DNA of 64,000 bases from an uncultured Muribaculaceae bacterium (GCA_947176745.1 CAMWRV010000003.1:19715-83714); one strand, 5' to 3'. Shown: positions 43,890 to 53,334, counted from the first letter of the stretch. Notes: generated by a model not told the origin, from the sequence alone. Program-made: numbers and translations.

Positions 43890-46800
43890 ATGAAACTATC
43901 CACATTTATCAATCGTCCGGTACTCTCGACGGTAATCTCGATATTTATCGTGATATTCGGAGCCCTGGGTCTGATGACATTGCCAGTAGAGCAATACCCC
44001 AACATCGCGCCCCCGACCATTCGAGTAAGTACCACCTACACCGGAGCAAACGCACAGTCTGTGCTTAACTCCGTCATCGCCCCTCTCGAGGAGCAGATAA
44101 ATGGCGCCGAGAACATGGACTACATGTATTCATCGGCCACAAACAACGGATCCGCCGACATCGACATATACTTCAAATCAGGAATGGACCCCGACATGGC
44201 GGCAGTCGACGTGCAGAACCGTGTTGCCAAAGCAGCGAGTTTCCTGCCCTCTGAGGTGAATCAGGTCGGCGTCACGACACAGAAACGCCAGTCATCGATG
44301 CTCATGGTGTTCAACGTTTACGCCGAAGATCCGAAATACAGCCAGGAGTTTGTGGAAAACTACATGGCCATCAACATTATCCCTGTTATCAAGCGTGTGC
44401 CCGGTGTGGGTGACGCCACGGTGCTCGGAGCAGACTATTCGATGCGAATATGGCTCAAACCGGATGTCATGGCTCAATACGGTCTGATGCCTGCCGATGT
44501 CACAGCAGCACTCGCCGAACAGAATATCGAGGCAGCTCCCGGCCAGTTCGGAGAAAGCGGCAACCAGTCGTTCCAGTACACGATGCGCTACAAGGGTCGT
44601 CTTGCCGATGAAAGCGAGTTCGAAGACATTATCATAAAAGCCCTCCCCTCTGGTGAGATGCTCAGACTCGGCGACGTGGCCGAAGTGGAGCTTGGACGAC
44701 TTACATATGGCTTCCGGTCACAGACAAACGGCCACATCGGTGTCACCGCAATGGTGATGCAGTCAGCCGGATCAAACGCGACACAGGTTGTCAACGAGAT
44801 CCAGGCTCAGCTCGACCAGTTCCAGAAAGAGTGCCCCGAAGGTCTGAAGATTGTCACCACAATGGATGTCAACCAGTTCCTTTTCGCCTCCATACATGAG
44901 GTTATAAAGACTCTGATTGAGGCGTTCGCGCTTGTGTTCCTTGTGGTGTTCGTGTTCCTTCAGGACTTCCGCTCCACCATCATCCCCATGATCGCGATTC
45001 CTGTGGCACTGATCGGTACATTCTTCCTGATGAACATATTCGGATTCACGATCAACCTTCTGACTCTGTCGGCACTTGTGCTCGCCATCGCCATTGTGGT
45101 CGATGACGCCATAGTCGTCGTCGAGGCAGTACATGCCAAGCTTGACGAAGGATACGAGTCGGCAAAAGTGGCGTCAATAGACGCCATGAACGACATAGCC
45201 GGAGCTCTTGTCTCGATCACTCTTGTCATGATGCTCGTGTTTATCCCCGTGTCATTCATGGGAGGAACGTCCGGTGTGTTCTATCGCCAGTTCGGTCTTA
45301 CTATGGCGATGTCGATCTTCCTGTCGGCCGTCAACGCGCTTACCCTCTCTCCGGCACTGTGTGCCATCTTCCTCAAACCCCACAAGAAGGACGGGGAACA
45401 CGCACCGCTTTCCGAACGAATGAAGGATGCATATTCCGCAGCGGGAGAGGCTGTGGGGAAAGCATATAAAAAGCGCGTGCGGTTCACCATTCCCCCGCTT
45501 GTCACCACCCTGCTTCTTGTAGCCGCAATAGTGTTTCTCGTGCTCGGATGGTACGAATTCGAGAACGTTGTCGAGAGCACTGTGGCATGCGTAGTAGCCG
45601 TCATTGCGGTCTACGGCATTTTCCAGCGCAACTTCATCGAGGCGTTCAACAGGGTATTCGACAAGATTCTGGCCGGATATTCGAAACTGGCCGGATGGTT
45701 CATACACCACAAGATAACCGGATTCTCGGTTGTGGCAGCCAGCATCGCAGTGCTCGTGTGGCTTATGTCGATCACAGCCACTTCTCTTGTACCCAACGAG
45801 GATACGGGAACTCTGATGGGAGTCATCGACATGCCTCCGGCCACATCTATGGAAAGGACTCTCAGCGTGATGAACCGAGTGGACAGCGTGGCAGCAACCA
45901 TACCGGCGGTCGCACTCCGAAACGCCATCACGGGCTACAACTTCGTGGCCGGACAAGGAAACTCCTATGGCTCATTCATCATAAAGCTGAAACCATGGGA
46001 CGAGCGTGACGAAAAGACCGAGAGCGCTCAGGCAGTTCTCGCCCAGCTGACCCAGAAATGTTCGGAAATAAAAGATGGCCGAATCATGTTCTTCCAGCCC
46101 CCTATGATCTCGGGTTTCTCTGTGACCAACGGTTTCGAGATCAAGCTTCAGGATAAGACAGGCGGAGACATCAACCAGTTCTTCAAAGTCTATCAGGGCT
46201 TCATCGCCGCGCTCAACGCGCGTCCGGAGATATCGATGGCATACTCGACATTCAACCCGTCATTCCCGCAGTACATGGTTGAGCTTGACGTAGCTAAGAT
46301 CAAGAAAGCCGGTCTGACGCAGAACGTCATCCTCCAGACACTTCAGGCATACTACGGCGGTATGTACATTTCGAACTTCAACAAGTTCGGAAAGCTCTAC
46401 CGCGTGATGATGCAGGCCAATCCTGAGGCAAGAGTATCGCCCGAGACCCTCAAGAACATCAAGGTGCGCAACGGTTCCGAAATGGCACCCATCGACAACT
46501 TCGTGACCCTGTCGAGAGTCTATGGCCCCGACGTGATCAACCGATTCAACATGTTCACGACAATTTCGGTGACCGGAGCCCCGGCCGCAGGAGTATCGTC
46601 AGGACAGGCGATCGCCGCTATCGAGGAAGTCGCAGCCCAGACACTGCCCGTCGGCTACGGCTACGAATACTCCGGTATCACGAGAGAGGAGGCGACAAGC
46701 AGCAGCTCCTCTACAGCCTACATCTTCGCCCTCGTGCTTCTGTTTGTCTATCTGCTTCTGTCGGCGCAGTATGAAAGCTACATCATTCCGTTCGCGGTCA

Positions 46801-47279
46801 TTCTCTCGGTTCCGTTCGGTCTTATGGGAACATTCATATTCGCCCACATGATGGGAATCGACAACAACATCTATCTTCAGATCGCACTCATCATGCTTAT
46901 CGGTCTTCTTGCCAAGAACGCCATTCTTATCGTTGAGTTCGCTCTTGAAAGAAGAAGAACCGGTGTCAGCATCGTCAACGCGGCCATTCTCGGATCGAAA
47001 GCACGTCTGCGTCCTATCCTGATGACCTCGCTGGCGATGATTATCGGTCTGTTGCCTCTGATGTTTGCCACCGGTGCCGGCGCCAACGGATACAACGCTC
47101 TCGGAACAGGTGCCATCGGCGGTATGCTTGTCGGCATGATCCTTCAGGTGCTTGTGGTTCCCGCACTGTTCGTGGCATTCCAGATCATTCAGGAGAAGAT
47201 CACCCCGTTCAAATGGACAGACACCGACAACTCTCCTCTTGCCTCTGAGCTTGAGCAATACAACCGACACAAAGACTAA
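43890..47279 (+). CDS. RND multidrug efflux permease (HAE1/AcrB type) with an enlarged central segment
   Basis: This 1129-residue proton-driven pump has the AcrB plan: TM1 (VLSTVISIFIVIFGALGLM), the porter domain (QYPNIAPPTIRVSTTYTGAN), the TM4 aspartates in AIVVDDAIVVVEAV, and the C-terminal half with GLLAKNAILIVEFA. Typical members have about 1030-1050 residues. The excess lies between TM6 and TM7 (about 503-582), which holds two extra hydrophobic stretches (FTIPPLVTTLLLVAAIVFLV and VESTVACVVAVIAVYGIF) before the conserved AFNRVFDKI. Substrates, probably bile salts, drugs or detergents, are inferred. Confidence 0.95.
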   Translation: MKLSTFINRPVLSTVISIFIVIFGALGLMTLPVEQYPNIAPPTIRVSTTYTGANAQSVLNSVIAPLEEQINGAENMDYMYSSATNNGSADIDIYFKSGMDPDMAAVDVQNRVAKAASFLPSEVNQVGVTTQKRQSSMLMVFNVYAEDPKYSQEFVENYMAINIIPVIKRVPGVGDATVLGADYSMRIWLKPDVMAQYGLMPADVTAALAEQNIEAAPGQFGESGNQSFQYTMRYKGRLADESEFEDIIIKALPSGEMLRLGDVAEVELGRLTYGFRSQTNGHIGVTAMVMQSAGSNATQVVNEIQAQLDQFQKECPEGLKIVTTMDVNQFLFASIHEVIKTLIEAFALVFLVVFVFLQDFRSTIIPMIAIPVALIGTFFLMNIFGFTINLLTLSALVLAIAIVVDDAIVVVEAVHAKLDEGYESAKVASIDAMNDIAGALVSITLVMMLVFIPVSFMGGTSGVFYRQFGLTMAMSIFLSAVNALTLSPALCAIFLKPHKKDGEHAPLSERMKDAYSAAGEAVGKAYKKRVRFTIPPLVTTLLLVAAIVFLVLGWYEFENVVESTVACVVAVIAVYGIFQRNFIEAFNRVFDKILAGYSKLAGWFIHHKITGFSVVAASIAVLVWLMSITATSLVPNEDTGTLMGVIDMPPATSMERTLSVMNRVDSVAATIPAVALRNAITGYNFVAGQGNSYGSFIIKLKPWDERDEKTESAQAVLAQLTQKCSEIKDGRIMFFQPPMISGFSVTNGFEIKLQDKTGGDINQFFKVYQGFIAALNARPEISMAYSTFNPSFPQYMVELDVAKIKKAGLTQNVILQTLQAYYGGMYISNFNKFGKLYRVMMQANPEARVSPETLKNIKVRNGSEMAPIDNFVTLSRVYGPDVINRFNMFTTISVTGAPAAGVSSGQAIAAIEEVAAQTLPVGYGYEYSGITREEATSSSSSTAYIFALVLLFVYLLLSAQYESYIIPFAVILSVPFGLMGTFIFAHMMGIDNNIYLQIALIMLIGLLAKNAILIVEFALERRRTGVSIVNAAILGSKARLRPILMTSLAMIIGLLPLMFATGAGANGYNALGTGAIGGMLVGMILQVLVVPALFVAFQIIQEKITPFKWTDTDNSPLASELEQYNRHKD

Positions 47280-47289
47280 CGATTCCAAC

Positions 47290-47317
47290 AATCCGGCAGG
47301 ATGAATCCTGCCGGATT
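47290..47317 (+). terminator. 13-bp hairpin inside the efflux operon
   Basis: AATCCGGCAGGAT (47290-47302) pairs perfectly with ATCCTGCCGGATT (47305-47317), with no U-tract. It sits between permease and outer-membrane-factor genes, so it is more likely an mRNA stabiliser or attenuator than a full terminator. Confidence 0.7.
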
Positions 47318-47333
47318 GAAACCATCCATGACA

Positions 47334-48710
47334 ATGAAAAAAACAGGTTTGATTTTAATGGCATCAGCGACATTAATGCTGTCGGGATGCAATATATACA
47401 AAGCATACGAGCTGCCGACCGACAATTCATATGTAAAGACTTATGAAGAATCGGCTACAGCAGAAGCGGATTCCGCCTCTCTGCCTTTCCTGAGCTGGGA
47501 GCAGGTGTTCACAGATCCTGTGCTTCAGGGCTACATCCGCACCGCGCTTGACAATAACAAGGATCTTGACAACGCCGTCAAGAACATCGACATAGCAAGA
47601 GCACAGCTCAAAGGAGCAAAACTCAGCTATTTCCCTGCCGTTTCACTCAACCCCAACGGTGGTGCGTCAAAATACGGCAACGGAAAGATGGACACATGGA
47701 CATACACCATCCCGATGTCGATTTCATGGGAAATCGATGTGTTCGCCAAAATCCTCAACCGCAAACGCGGAGCAAAGGTCACCGTAGACCAGATGGAAGA
47801 CTACTATCAGGCCGTACGCTCTCAGATCATCTGCGGTGTGGCCAGTTGCTACTACAGCCTTATGCTTCTCAACCAGCAGCTTGACCTGACCGAACGCACC
47901 TCTGTGATATGGAAAGACCAGGTAGAGTCGATGAAACTCATGAAAGAGGCCGGATGGGTCAATGAGGCTGCCGTAGTGCAGAGCACTGCCAACTACTGGA
48001 GCATCATGGCGTCGATTCCCGACATCAAGGACGGAATCCACCAGATGCAGAACACCATGGCGCTTCTTCTTCACTCATACCCGCAGGAATACACAGTTTC
48101 ATCTGATATGAACTTTGAGCTTCCCGCCGATATCAAGGACGGAGTGCCCATGACGTATCTTGCGGCACGTCCCGACGTAAGGGCTTCCGAGAGAGGACTT
48201 GCAGCCGCTTACTACACGACAAACAGCGCACGCGCGGCTTTCTACCCCGGACTTACGATATCATCCAACGGCGGATTCACCAATCTGCTCGGCTCGATGG
48301 TCTCAAATCCCGGCAAATGGTTCATCCAGCTTGCAGGCTCGCTTGTAGCTCCGATATTCTCAAGAGGACAGAACATAGCCAATCTTGAGGTAGCCAAAGC
48401 ACAGCAGGCCCAGGCCATGAACAACTTTGAGACAGCCGTCCTGAATGCAAGCGCCGAGGTAAGCGACGCACTCGCCGCCTACAGGCACAACCACGAGAAA
48501 CGCGAATACCTCACCCAGCAGATCGACAATCTCGAGAAGTCTGTGGAGTATACCCAGGAACTTCTTACTCTCGACTCATCGACAACATATCTTGAAGTCC
48601 TGACAGCGAGATCAGGTCTTCTAAACGCACAGTTGTCAAGTCTTTCCGCATGGCACAGCAAAGTCGCGGCTCTGATCTCACTCTATCAGGCTGTCGGCGG
48701 AGGAAGATAA
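47334..48710 (+). CDS. outer membrane efflux factor (TolC/NodT-type lipoprotein)
   Basis: This protein of about 458 residues has a lipoprotein signal (MKKTGLILMASATLMLSGC). It carries two OEP repeats of long amphipathic helices: DNNKDLDNAVKNIDIARAQL in the first half, and VAKAQQAQAMNNFETAVLNASAEVSDAL in the second. It forms the trimeric outer-membrane exit channel for the pump. The frame is open from an ATG at 47301, but that codon lies inside a hairpin and would spoil the signal peptide. 47334 (or 47328) is the better start. lpxA follows 19 bp later. Confidence 0.94.
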   Translation: MKKTGLILMASATLMLSGCNIYKAYELPTDNSYVKTYEESATAEADSASLPFLSWEQVFTDPVLQGYIRTALDNNKDLDNAVKNIDIARAQLKGAKLSYFPAVSLNPNGGASKYGNGKMDTWTYTIPMSISWEIDVFAKILNRKRGAKVTVDQMEDYYQAVRSQIICGVASCYYSLMLLNQQLDLTERTSVIWKDQVESMKLMKEAGWVNEAAVVQSTANYWSIMASIPDIKDGIHQMQNTMALLLHSYPQEYTVSSDMNFELPADIKDGVPMTYLAARPDVRASERGLAAAYYTTNSARAAFYPGLTISSNGGFTNLLGSMVSNPGKWFIQLAGSLVAPIFSRGQNIANLEVAKAQQAQAMNNFETAVLNASAEVSDALAAYRHNHEKREYLTQQIDNLEKSVEYTQELLTLDSSTTYLEVLTARSGLLNAQLSSLSAWHSKVAALISLYQAVGGGR

Positions 48711-48729
48711 ACAATTAAAATCAGATATC

Positions 48730-49524
48730 ATGAGCAATATCAGTCCATTGGCGTTCGTACATCCTGATGCTAAAATCGGAGAGAATGTAACAATCAACGC
48801 TTTCGCCTTCATCGACCGCAATGTCGTGATCGGCGACGGATGCCACGTCTGCCCCCATGTGAGCATACTTTCAGGTGCGAGAATCGGCAAGAACAATCAC
48901 TTCTACGATGGGTGCATCATTTCGGCGACTCCGCAGGATTTCCGGTGGAAAGGAGATGACAGCCGAGTAGTGATCGGTGACAACAACACGATCCGCGAGC
49001 ACGTAATAATCAACCGAAGCATCCATAAAGACGGCGAGACCAGAATAGGCAACGACACATTCATCATGGCGCAGAGCCACATCGCACATGACAGTGTGAT
49101 CGGCAACTCCGTAGTGATCGGCAACTCCGTCAAAGTGGCCGGGGCATGCCATATCGGCGACTACTCGATTCTGTCATCGTGTGCGCTCGTACATGAGAAA
49201 TGCGAGATCGGGCAATGGGTGCTCATCAAGGGTGGCTGCCGTGTCAACAATCATGTGCCTCCATATGTAGTGATGGCGCACAATCCGATATCATATTTCG
49301 GTGTGAACGCTTTCATCCTCAGAAAAGGCAATTTCAAGGAAGAGACGATCGATGATATCGCAAAGTGCTATCGGCACATCTACCAGTCGAACACCTCTCC
49401 TTTCAACGCTCTTGTACGAGTAAAGGCCGATGTCGCCCCCGGCGAAGAGAGAGACGCAGTGATCGAATTCGTGGAACGACACAATTTCAAGATCGCGGCT
49501 CTTACGCTCGACTCCATGATGTGA
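48730..49524 (+). CDS. lpxA: acyl-ACP--UDP-N-acetylglucosamine O-acyltransferase
   Basis: This 264-residue left-handed beta-helix enzyme catalyses the first step of lipid A synthesis. Hexapeptide repeats run from AKIGENVTINAF to about residue 190. The catalytic histidine lies in the family motif SHIAHDSVIGN, and VPPYVVMAHNPISYFGVN plus a helical C-terminal domain complete the LpxA pattern. It is placed 19 bp after the efflux outer-membrane gene and is probably cotranscribed, an unusual partner; lpxD, lpxC and fabZ are not in the window. It could be a second LpxA paralogue. Confidence 0.92.
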   Translation: MSNISPLAFVHPDAKIGENVTINAFAFIDRNVVIGDGCHVCPHVSILSGARIGKNNHFYDGCIISATPQDFRWKGDDSRVVIGDNNTIREHVIINRSIHKDGETRIGNDTFIMAQSHIAHDSVIGNSVVIGNSVKVAGACHIGDYSILSSCALVHEKCEIGQWVLIKGGCRVNNHVPPYVVMAHNPISYFGVNAFILRKGNFKEETIDDIAKCYRHIYQSNTSPFNALVRVKADVAPGEERDAVIEFVERHNFKIAALTLDSMM

Positions 49525-49563
49525 CAACTCCCGACGCACAAGACGATCCAGACCTCTTGTCAG

Positions 49564-49604
49564 AAAAGACAGGGCATCCTTTCAGGATTCCCTGTCTTTT
49601 ATTA
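49564..49604 (+). terminator. terminator after lpxA
   Basis: AAAAGACAGGG (49564-49574) pairs with CCCTGTCTTTT (49590-49600), which itself provides the T-run. Confidence 0.9.
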
Positions 49605-49634
49605 TGTATTTTCTCACCCATTTTTGAAATAATA

Positions 49635-49667
49635 TTGGAGATCGGATTGATTTTTTTGTTAAATTTG
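49635..49667 (+). promoter_or_regulatory. promoter of cdsA
   Basis: TTG (49635-49637) and TAAATTTG (49660-49667) are separated by 22 bases. The start is 40 bases after the -7 box. Confidence 0.6.
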
Positions 49668-49707
49668 TAATTCAAAACAGGTAAATTAGACCACTTGCTT
49701 ATACCCT

Positions 49708-50532
49708 ATGGACTTTAAGAAGTTACTTACACGCACTCTTTCGGGTCTTGTGTACTGCATGATCATAGTCGGATGCATCCTGTGCGGACAGTATGGAGTT
49801 CTTGCACTCGGAGCCCTTCTCGTCACGCTGGCCTGTGTGGAATTCTCGAAAATCAGTCATGATCTGTCGGGAAAGACACTTCCTACACTGATACTTGACA
49901 TAGCGGGCTGTCTGACTCTATGCACCGGTTTTTTGGGATATACGCTTGTCGTATGGACCGCGATAATGCTCGCCCGGTTCATACTGGAACTGTACATAGA
50001 GTCCGAACACCCATTGAAAAATCTGGCACACTCCATGTTGAGCCAGATCTATATCGGACTTCCGATCGGCATTATGACATGCATAGCATGGATTCTGCAC
50101 CCCATGATAATTCTCGCCCTCTTCTTCTTCCTCTGGATCAGCGATACCGGTGCATTTCTTGTAGGATCCATGATCGGACGACACAAGCTCTTCGAGCGCA
50201 TTTCACCGAAGAAGACATGGGAGGGATTTCTCGGGGGACTGCTGTTTACTCTCGGTGCAGCGGCATTGTTCTCGGCATGCTGCAATGACTTTTTCGGAAT
50301 GAACGTGCTGCGCGCCGGCATGGGCGTATGGCTCGGCCTCGGAGCAGTGGTATCTGTGTTCGGCACATGGGGCGACCTTGTCGAATCGATGATAAAGAGG
50401 AGTCTCGGAATTAAGGATTCGGGCAATATAATTCCCGGCCACGGGGGCATACTCGACCGTATAGACTCGCTGTTGCTTGCCCTTCCCGCCGTCGCGGTCT
50501 ATCTCTCAATTATAATTTATCTGGCTATTTGA
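49708..50532 (+). CDS. cdsA: phosphatidate cytidylyltransferase (CDP-diglyceride synthase)
   Basis: This 274-residue inner-membrane enzyme makes CDP-diacylglycerol from phosphatidate and CTP for phospholipid synthesis. It has about eight membrane segments and the family signature near the C-terminus (GDLVESMIKRSLGIKDSGNIIPGHGGILDRIDSLL). The upstream KLFERISPKKTWEGFLGG is also conserved. It overlaps the convergent beta-barrel gene by 8 bp. Confidence 0.97.
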   Translation: MDFKKLLTRTLSGLVYCMIIVGCILCGQYGVLALGALLVTLACVEFSKISHDLSGKTLPTLILDIAGCLTLCTGFLGYTLVVWTAIMLARFILELYIESEHPLKNLAHSMLSQIYIGLPIGIMTCIAWILHPMIILALFFFLWISDTGAFLVGSMIGRHKLFERISPKKTWEGFLGGLLFTLGAAALFSACCNDFFGMNVLRAGMGVWLGLGAVVSVFGTWGDLVESMIKRSLGIKDSGNIIPGHGGILDRIDSLLLALPAVAVYLSIIIYLAI

Positions 50533-51241
50533 CACGGAACCAATATCCCAGAGAGAGCGATATTGTCATCGGATTTGCTCCTCTGACCGGCTCTGTACGA
50601 CCTGATTTCACAAGATCCGCGAGGCCAAAGTAAAATCGTGCGTCAAGATACAGAGAATTGCGTGTGTCAATGCTGAATTCTCCTCCTATCCCGCCTGAAA
50701 TGCCGTAATCTATCCTGCTGTCGGCCGGCAGGGCGTACTGATATGATATGTGTGTGTCGAAATCCGGATTGGAGGCCACATTCGCGTAATCGAAATTTGC
50801 TCTTGTCTTTTCTCCGACCATAAAACTGACCGATGGCCCGGCATTGATGAAAAACTTGCCACGGTTACCGAAATAGATGTGGGCCAGAACCGGAATCTGA
50901 ATGAAATCTACACACCTCGAATATGAATAGGGTTTATCCTCGAAATCCTCTTTCCAGCCGCGCTGCTCCCAGTTCGCCTCGATGATGAGACCGAAATGCT
51001 TCTCCTCGACATAGCGGAAATTCAGACCGGCGTTGGCGCCTGCAAGGAAACTCTGGGTGACCGCCGGAGTGAAACTGACCCTTGAGAAATCCACACCTCC
51101 ATGCGCTCCCACAAATATTCTTGACTGATAATGAGACTGGGCCAAGGCCACAGATCCCCCCATAGACAAAAATGCACAGGAGATAAACGCAGCGGCAGCC
51201 ATTGCGCGTACTGACGAGCGTGGTGCAGGTTTATTCGCCAT
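50525..51241 (-). CDS. outer membrane beta-barrel protein (OMP_b-brl_2 type)
   Basis: This 238-residue protein has a signal peptide ending near VALAQ. Alternating-pattern strands such as RIFVGAHGGVDFSRVSF, NAGLNFRYV and FGLIIEANWEQRGW follow, ending in an aromatic residue region (LSLGYWFRVK) as expected for an eight-stranded barrel. The function of such PorT-like small barrels is generally unknown. The start overlaps the end of the LysM gene by 11 bp on the same strand, so the two are cotranscribed and possibly translationally coupled. Confidence 0.85.
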   Translation of the reverse strand: MANKPAPRSSVRAMAAAAFISCAFLSMGGSVALAQSHYQSRIFVGAHGGVDFSRVSFTPAVTQSFLAGANAGLNFRYVEEKHFGLIIEANWEQRGWKEDFEDKPYSYSRCVDFIQIPVLAHIYFGNRGKFFINAGPSVSFMVGEKTRANFDYANVASNPDFDTHISYQYALPADSRIDYGISGGIGGEFSIDTRNSLYLDARFYFGLADLVKSGRTEPVRGANPMTISLSLGYWFRVK

Positions 51242-53189
51242 ATATGATCACATTTTTATTGACGGTGCCGAACGGAGTGAACTCGACGAGAAAAACAGGA
51301 GGATTCAGAAAACCGCTCCAGTTTGATGTGCGACGGAGATCAAAATCACTCTGGACCGAGTTTACCGACGGTCTGATCTTGTTGATATCACCCCGCGTGC
51401 GGGCAAGTTCCGGCAGGAAATATACTGCGGCGTCATACCCGGACGCCGCGTAGACAGGAATCGTTTTTGCGGGCATATGTCCGAAAAGATCCTTGTAGTG
51501 TCTGATGAAATCATTATATTGCGAAGATTCCTTGTCGATGTAGAAACGCGACGGAATCATTGCATCAGCATCGTGGAATGCCTTGTCGAGAGTCTCCTCA
51601 TATACAATGAGATTCGGGCGCCCGAGAACACTTATATCCGCAAGAGGTCTTTCTGTGCGGCAGGAGGCCGCTTTCTCAAGCAGTTCGGTTACTTCCGCTT
51701 TCTTCACGGTGTACCCGTAGACAAGATATCTGCCCTCTTCCGCAAAAAAATCGGGGGTTATATCCTCGATTCCCGCCTTTACCACCGAGGATGGAGACCA
51801 GAGCCGCGTCAGAGACTCCGCGAGCAGGTCATTGCTGTCAGGTTCTCCAGTGAAGACAAGTGTTCTGTCTGAAAATCTGTCGAACACATAACTCGCCACA
51901 TTCTCGTTGAAAAGCGACGAAGGAGTCTGCAGTTGCACGACATATGGATTTGATGTATAATCAATGCTTTTGACATCGAACGCATTCACCACCGGGGTCT
52001 GACTGACAGATGCGTATTCTCCCAGATACGACGGTACATCATGATCGGCAGTAAGAAAGACCACTGAAGGCTTGAACGCGTCAAGCGACGTGATGACTGT
52101 CTCCGAAGAGGCTTTACCGTCGATCACTCTGAACTCTATCTTATATCCCGATCCTTTCTGACTCTCCAGTCCGGCCAGAAAGCCGCGGATGAACTCTATA
52201 TCTTTTTTGGAAGTTCCATCTTCGGCCACGACAGCGGCCTTGACAGTAAATTCACTTTCCTGATCATTCAGACCATGCACATCCTGATAGATCTCCGCCA
52301 CACCCTGCGAGGATTCCTCTCTCGGATCTCGCTCTACGATTTCCTTCTCTATCGCCACAGTCTCCACCTTTGGCACAGCTATGACATCCTTGTTTTTTAT
52401 TTCACGTATTTCCGGATTGGCATCTTTGAGAAGATCCACACTCACACCGTTGCGGGCGGCTATGGAATTCCAGCTCTCGTTCTTGCCGGCTTTCTGCAGA
52501 TCCACAGAATCAAGAGTAGACTCCTCTACTGTGCGGGCAGTCTTCTGCAACCCTGTGCCGCGGGGCGGTATCTTGATATTGATGCCGCTTTTCAGATTTG
52601 CCTCGTCGATTCCGGGATTGCTCTTGAGAATGGCAGCGACAGAGACGCCATAATCCTTTGAAAGGCCATACAAGGTGTCGCCGTCGCGTACAGTATAATA
52701 TATCGACCGGTCAGACGGGCCGGAAGTCTCTTCCTGACGTATCAGGAGCGTCTCGCCGGCCTTTATGCCGTTTCGGCTTTCCGGATTAAGACTGTATATA
52801 CTGTCGACAGCCACACCATACATGTTGGAGATCGCATAAACGGTCTCTCCCCTCTTTACAGTATGGCGCAACTCGCCGGCTTCCGGGAACTCTGCCGAGA
52901 CAGCCACATTGGCGTTGCTCTTGACTTGAGCAGGATAATATATCTTCATGCCTTTCTGCAACGGAGATACTGCCGAAGGATTCAGCTTCTTAAGGGTTTC
53001 GTCATCCCAGCCGAACATCCGTGCTATACCGAACAGCGAATCCCCTTTTTTGGCTTTATAGACGTAATAATTGTTGCCAAGCAGCTCCACGACAGGAAGG
53101 TTGACATTGACAGCATACATATCGCCTGCTCCGACTGACATAGCCAGAAGCAATGCTGTAAGATATGATTTATATGAATTTGTCTTCAT
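51231..53189 (-). CDS. exported protein with LysM repeats and a periplasmic-binding-protein-like domain
   Basis: This 652-residue protein has a signal peptide. It has three clear LysM peptidoglycan-binding repeats (about 42-86, 108-151 and 164-208) and a fourth weak one (about 234-273). From about residue 300 to the end there is a type I periplasmic-binding-protein-like fold (FTVKAAVVAEDGTSKKDIEFIRGFLAGLE, PSVVFLTADHDVPSYLGEYASVSQTPVVNAF, IPVYAASGYDAAVYFL). The layout recalls cell-wall-bound sensors or activators such as LpoA, but no such role is shown. It is the first gene of a two-gene unit with the downstream beta-barrel. Confidence 0.85.
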   Translation of the reverse strand: MKTNSYKSYLTALLLAMSVGAGDMYAVNVNLPVVELLGNNYYVYKAKKGDSLFGIARMFGWDDETLKKLNPSAVSPLQKGMKIYYPAQVKSNANVAVSAEFPEAGELRHTVKRGETVYAISNMYGVAVDSIYSLNPESRNGIKAGETLLIRQEETSGPSDRSIYYTVRDGDTLYGLSKDYGVSVAAILKSNPGIDEANLKSGINIKIPPRGTGLQKTARTVEESTLDSVDLQKAGKNESWNSIAARNGVSVDLLKDANPEIREIKNKDVIAVPKVETVAIEKEIVERDPREESSQGVAEIYQDVHGLNDQESEFTVKAAVVAEDGTSKKDIEFIRGFLAGLESQKGSGYKIEFRVIDGKASSETVITSLDAFKPSVVFLTADHDVPSYLGEYASVSQTPVVNAFDVKSIDYTSNPYVVQLQTPSSLFNENVASYVFDRFSDRTLVFTGEPDSNDLLAESLTRLWSPSSVVKAGIEDITPDFFAEEGRYLVYGYTVKKAEVTELLEKAASCRTERPLADISVLGRPNLIVYEETLDKAFHDADAMIPSRFYIDKESSQYNDFIRHYKDLFGHMPAKTIPVYAASGYDAAVYFLPELARTRGDINKIRPSVNSVQSDFDLRRTSNWSGFLNPPVFLVEFTPFGTVNKNVIIYGE

Positions 53190-53224
53190 GTCAGATATTG
53201 AAGTCGATAGTTTCTTTTATACTG

Positions 53225-53232
53225 CAAATTTA
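53225..53232 (-). promoter_or_regulatory. -7 box of the LysM/beta-barrel unit
   Basis: Minus-strand TAAATTTG, 36 bases before the start at 53189. The -33 element is not evident. Confidence 0.5.
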
Positions 53233-53298
53233 ATCAATTTTGCCGACATTATAGAATATACCTCCGATATTCGGGCAGTGCATGTCGTGAATGATGCA

Positions 53299-53334
53299 GA
53301 AAAGCATGTAATAACACTGAAAAGCGTGTAATAA
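53299..53334. repeat. two direct 16-bp repeats, period 20
   Basis: GAAAAGCATGTAATAA (53299-53314) and GAAAAGCGTGTAATAA (53319-53334) differ at one base. They lie between the LysM gene and the terminator of the FadL-type gene. Confidence 0.6.
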
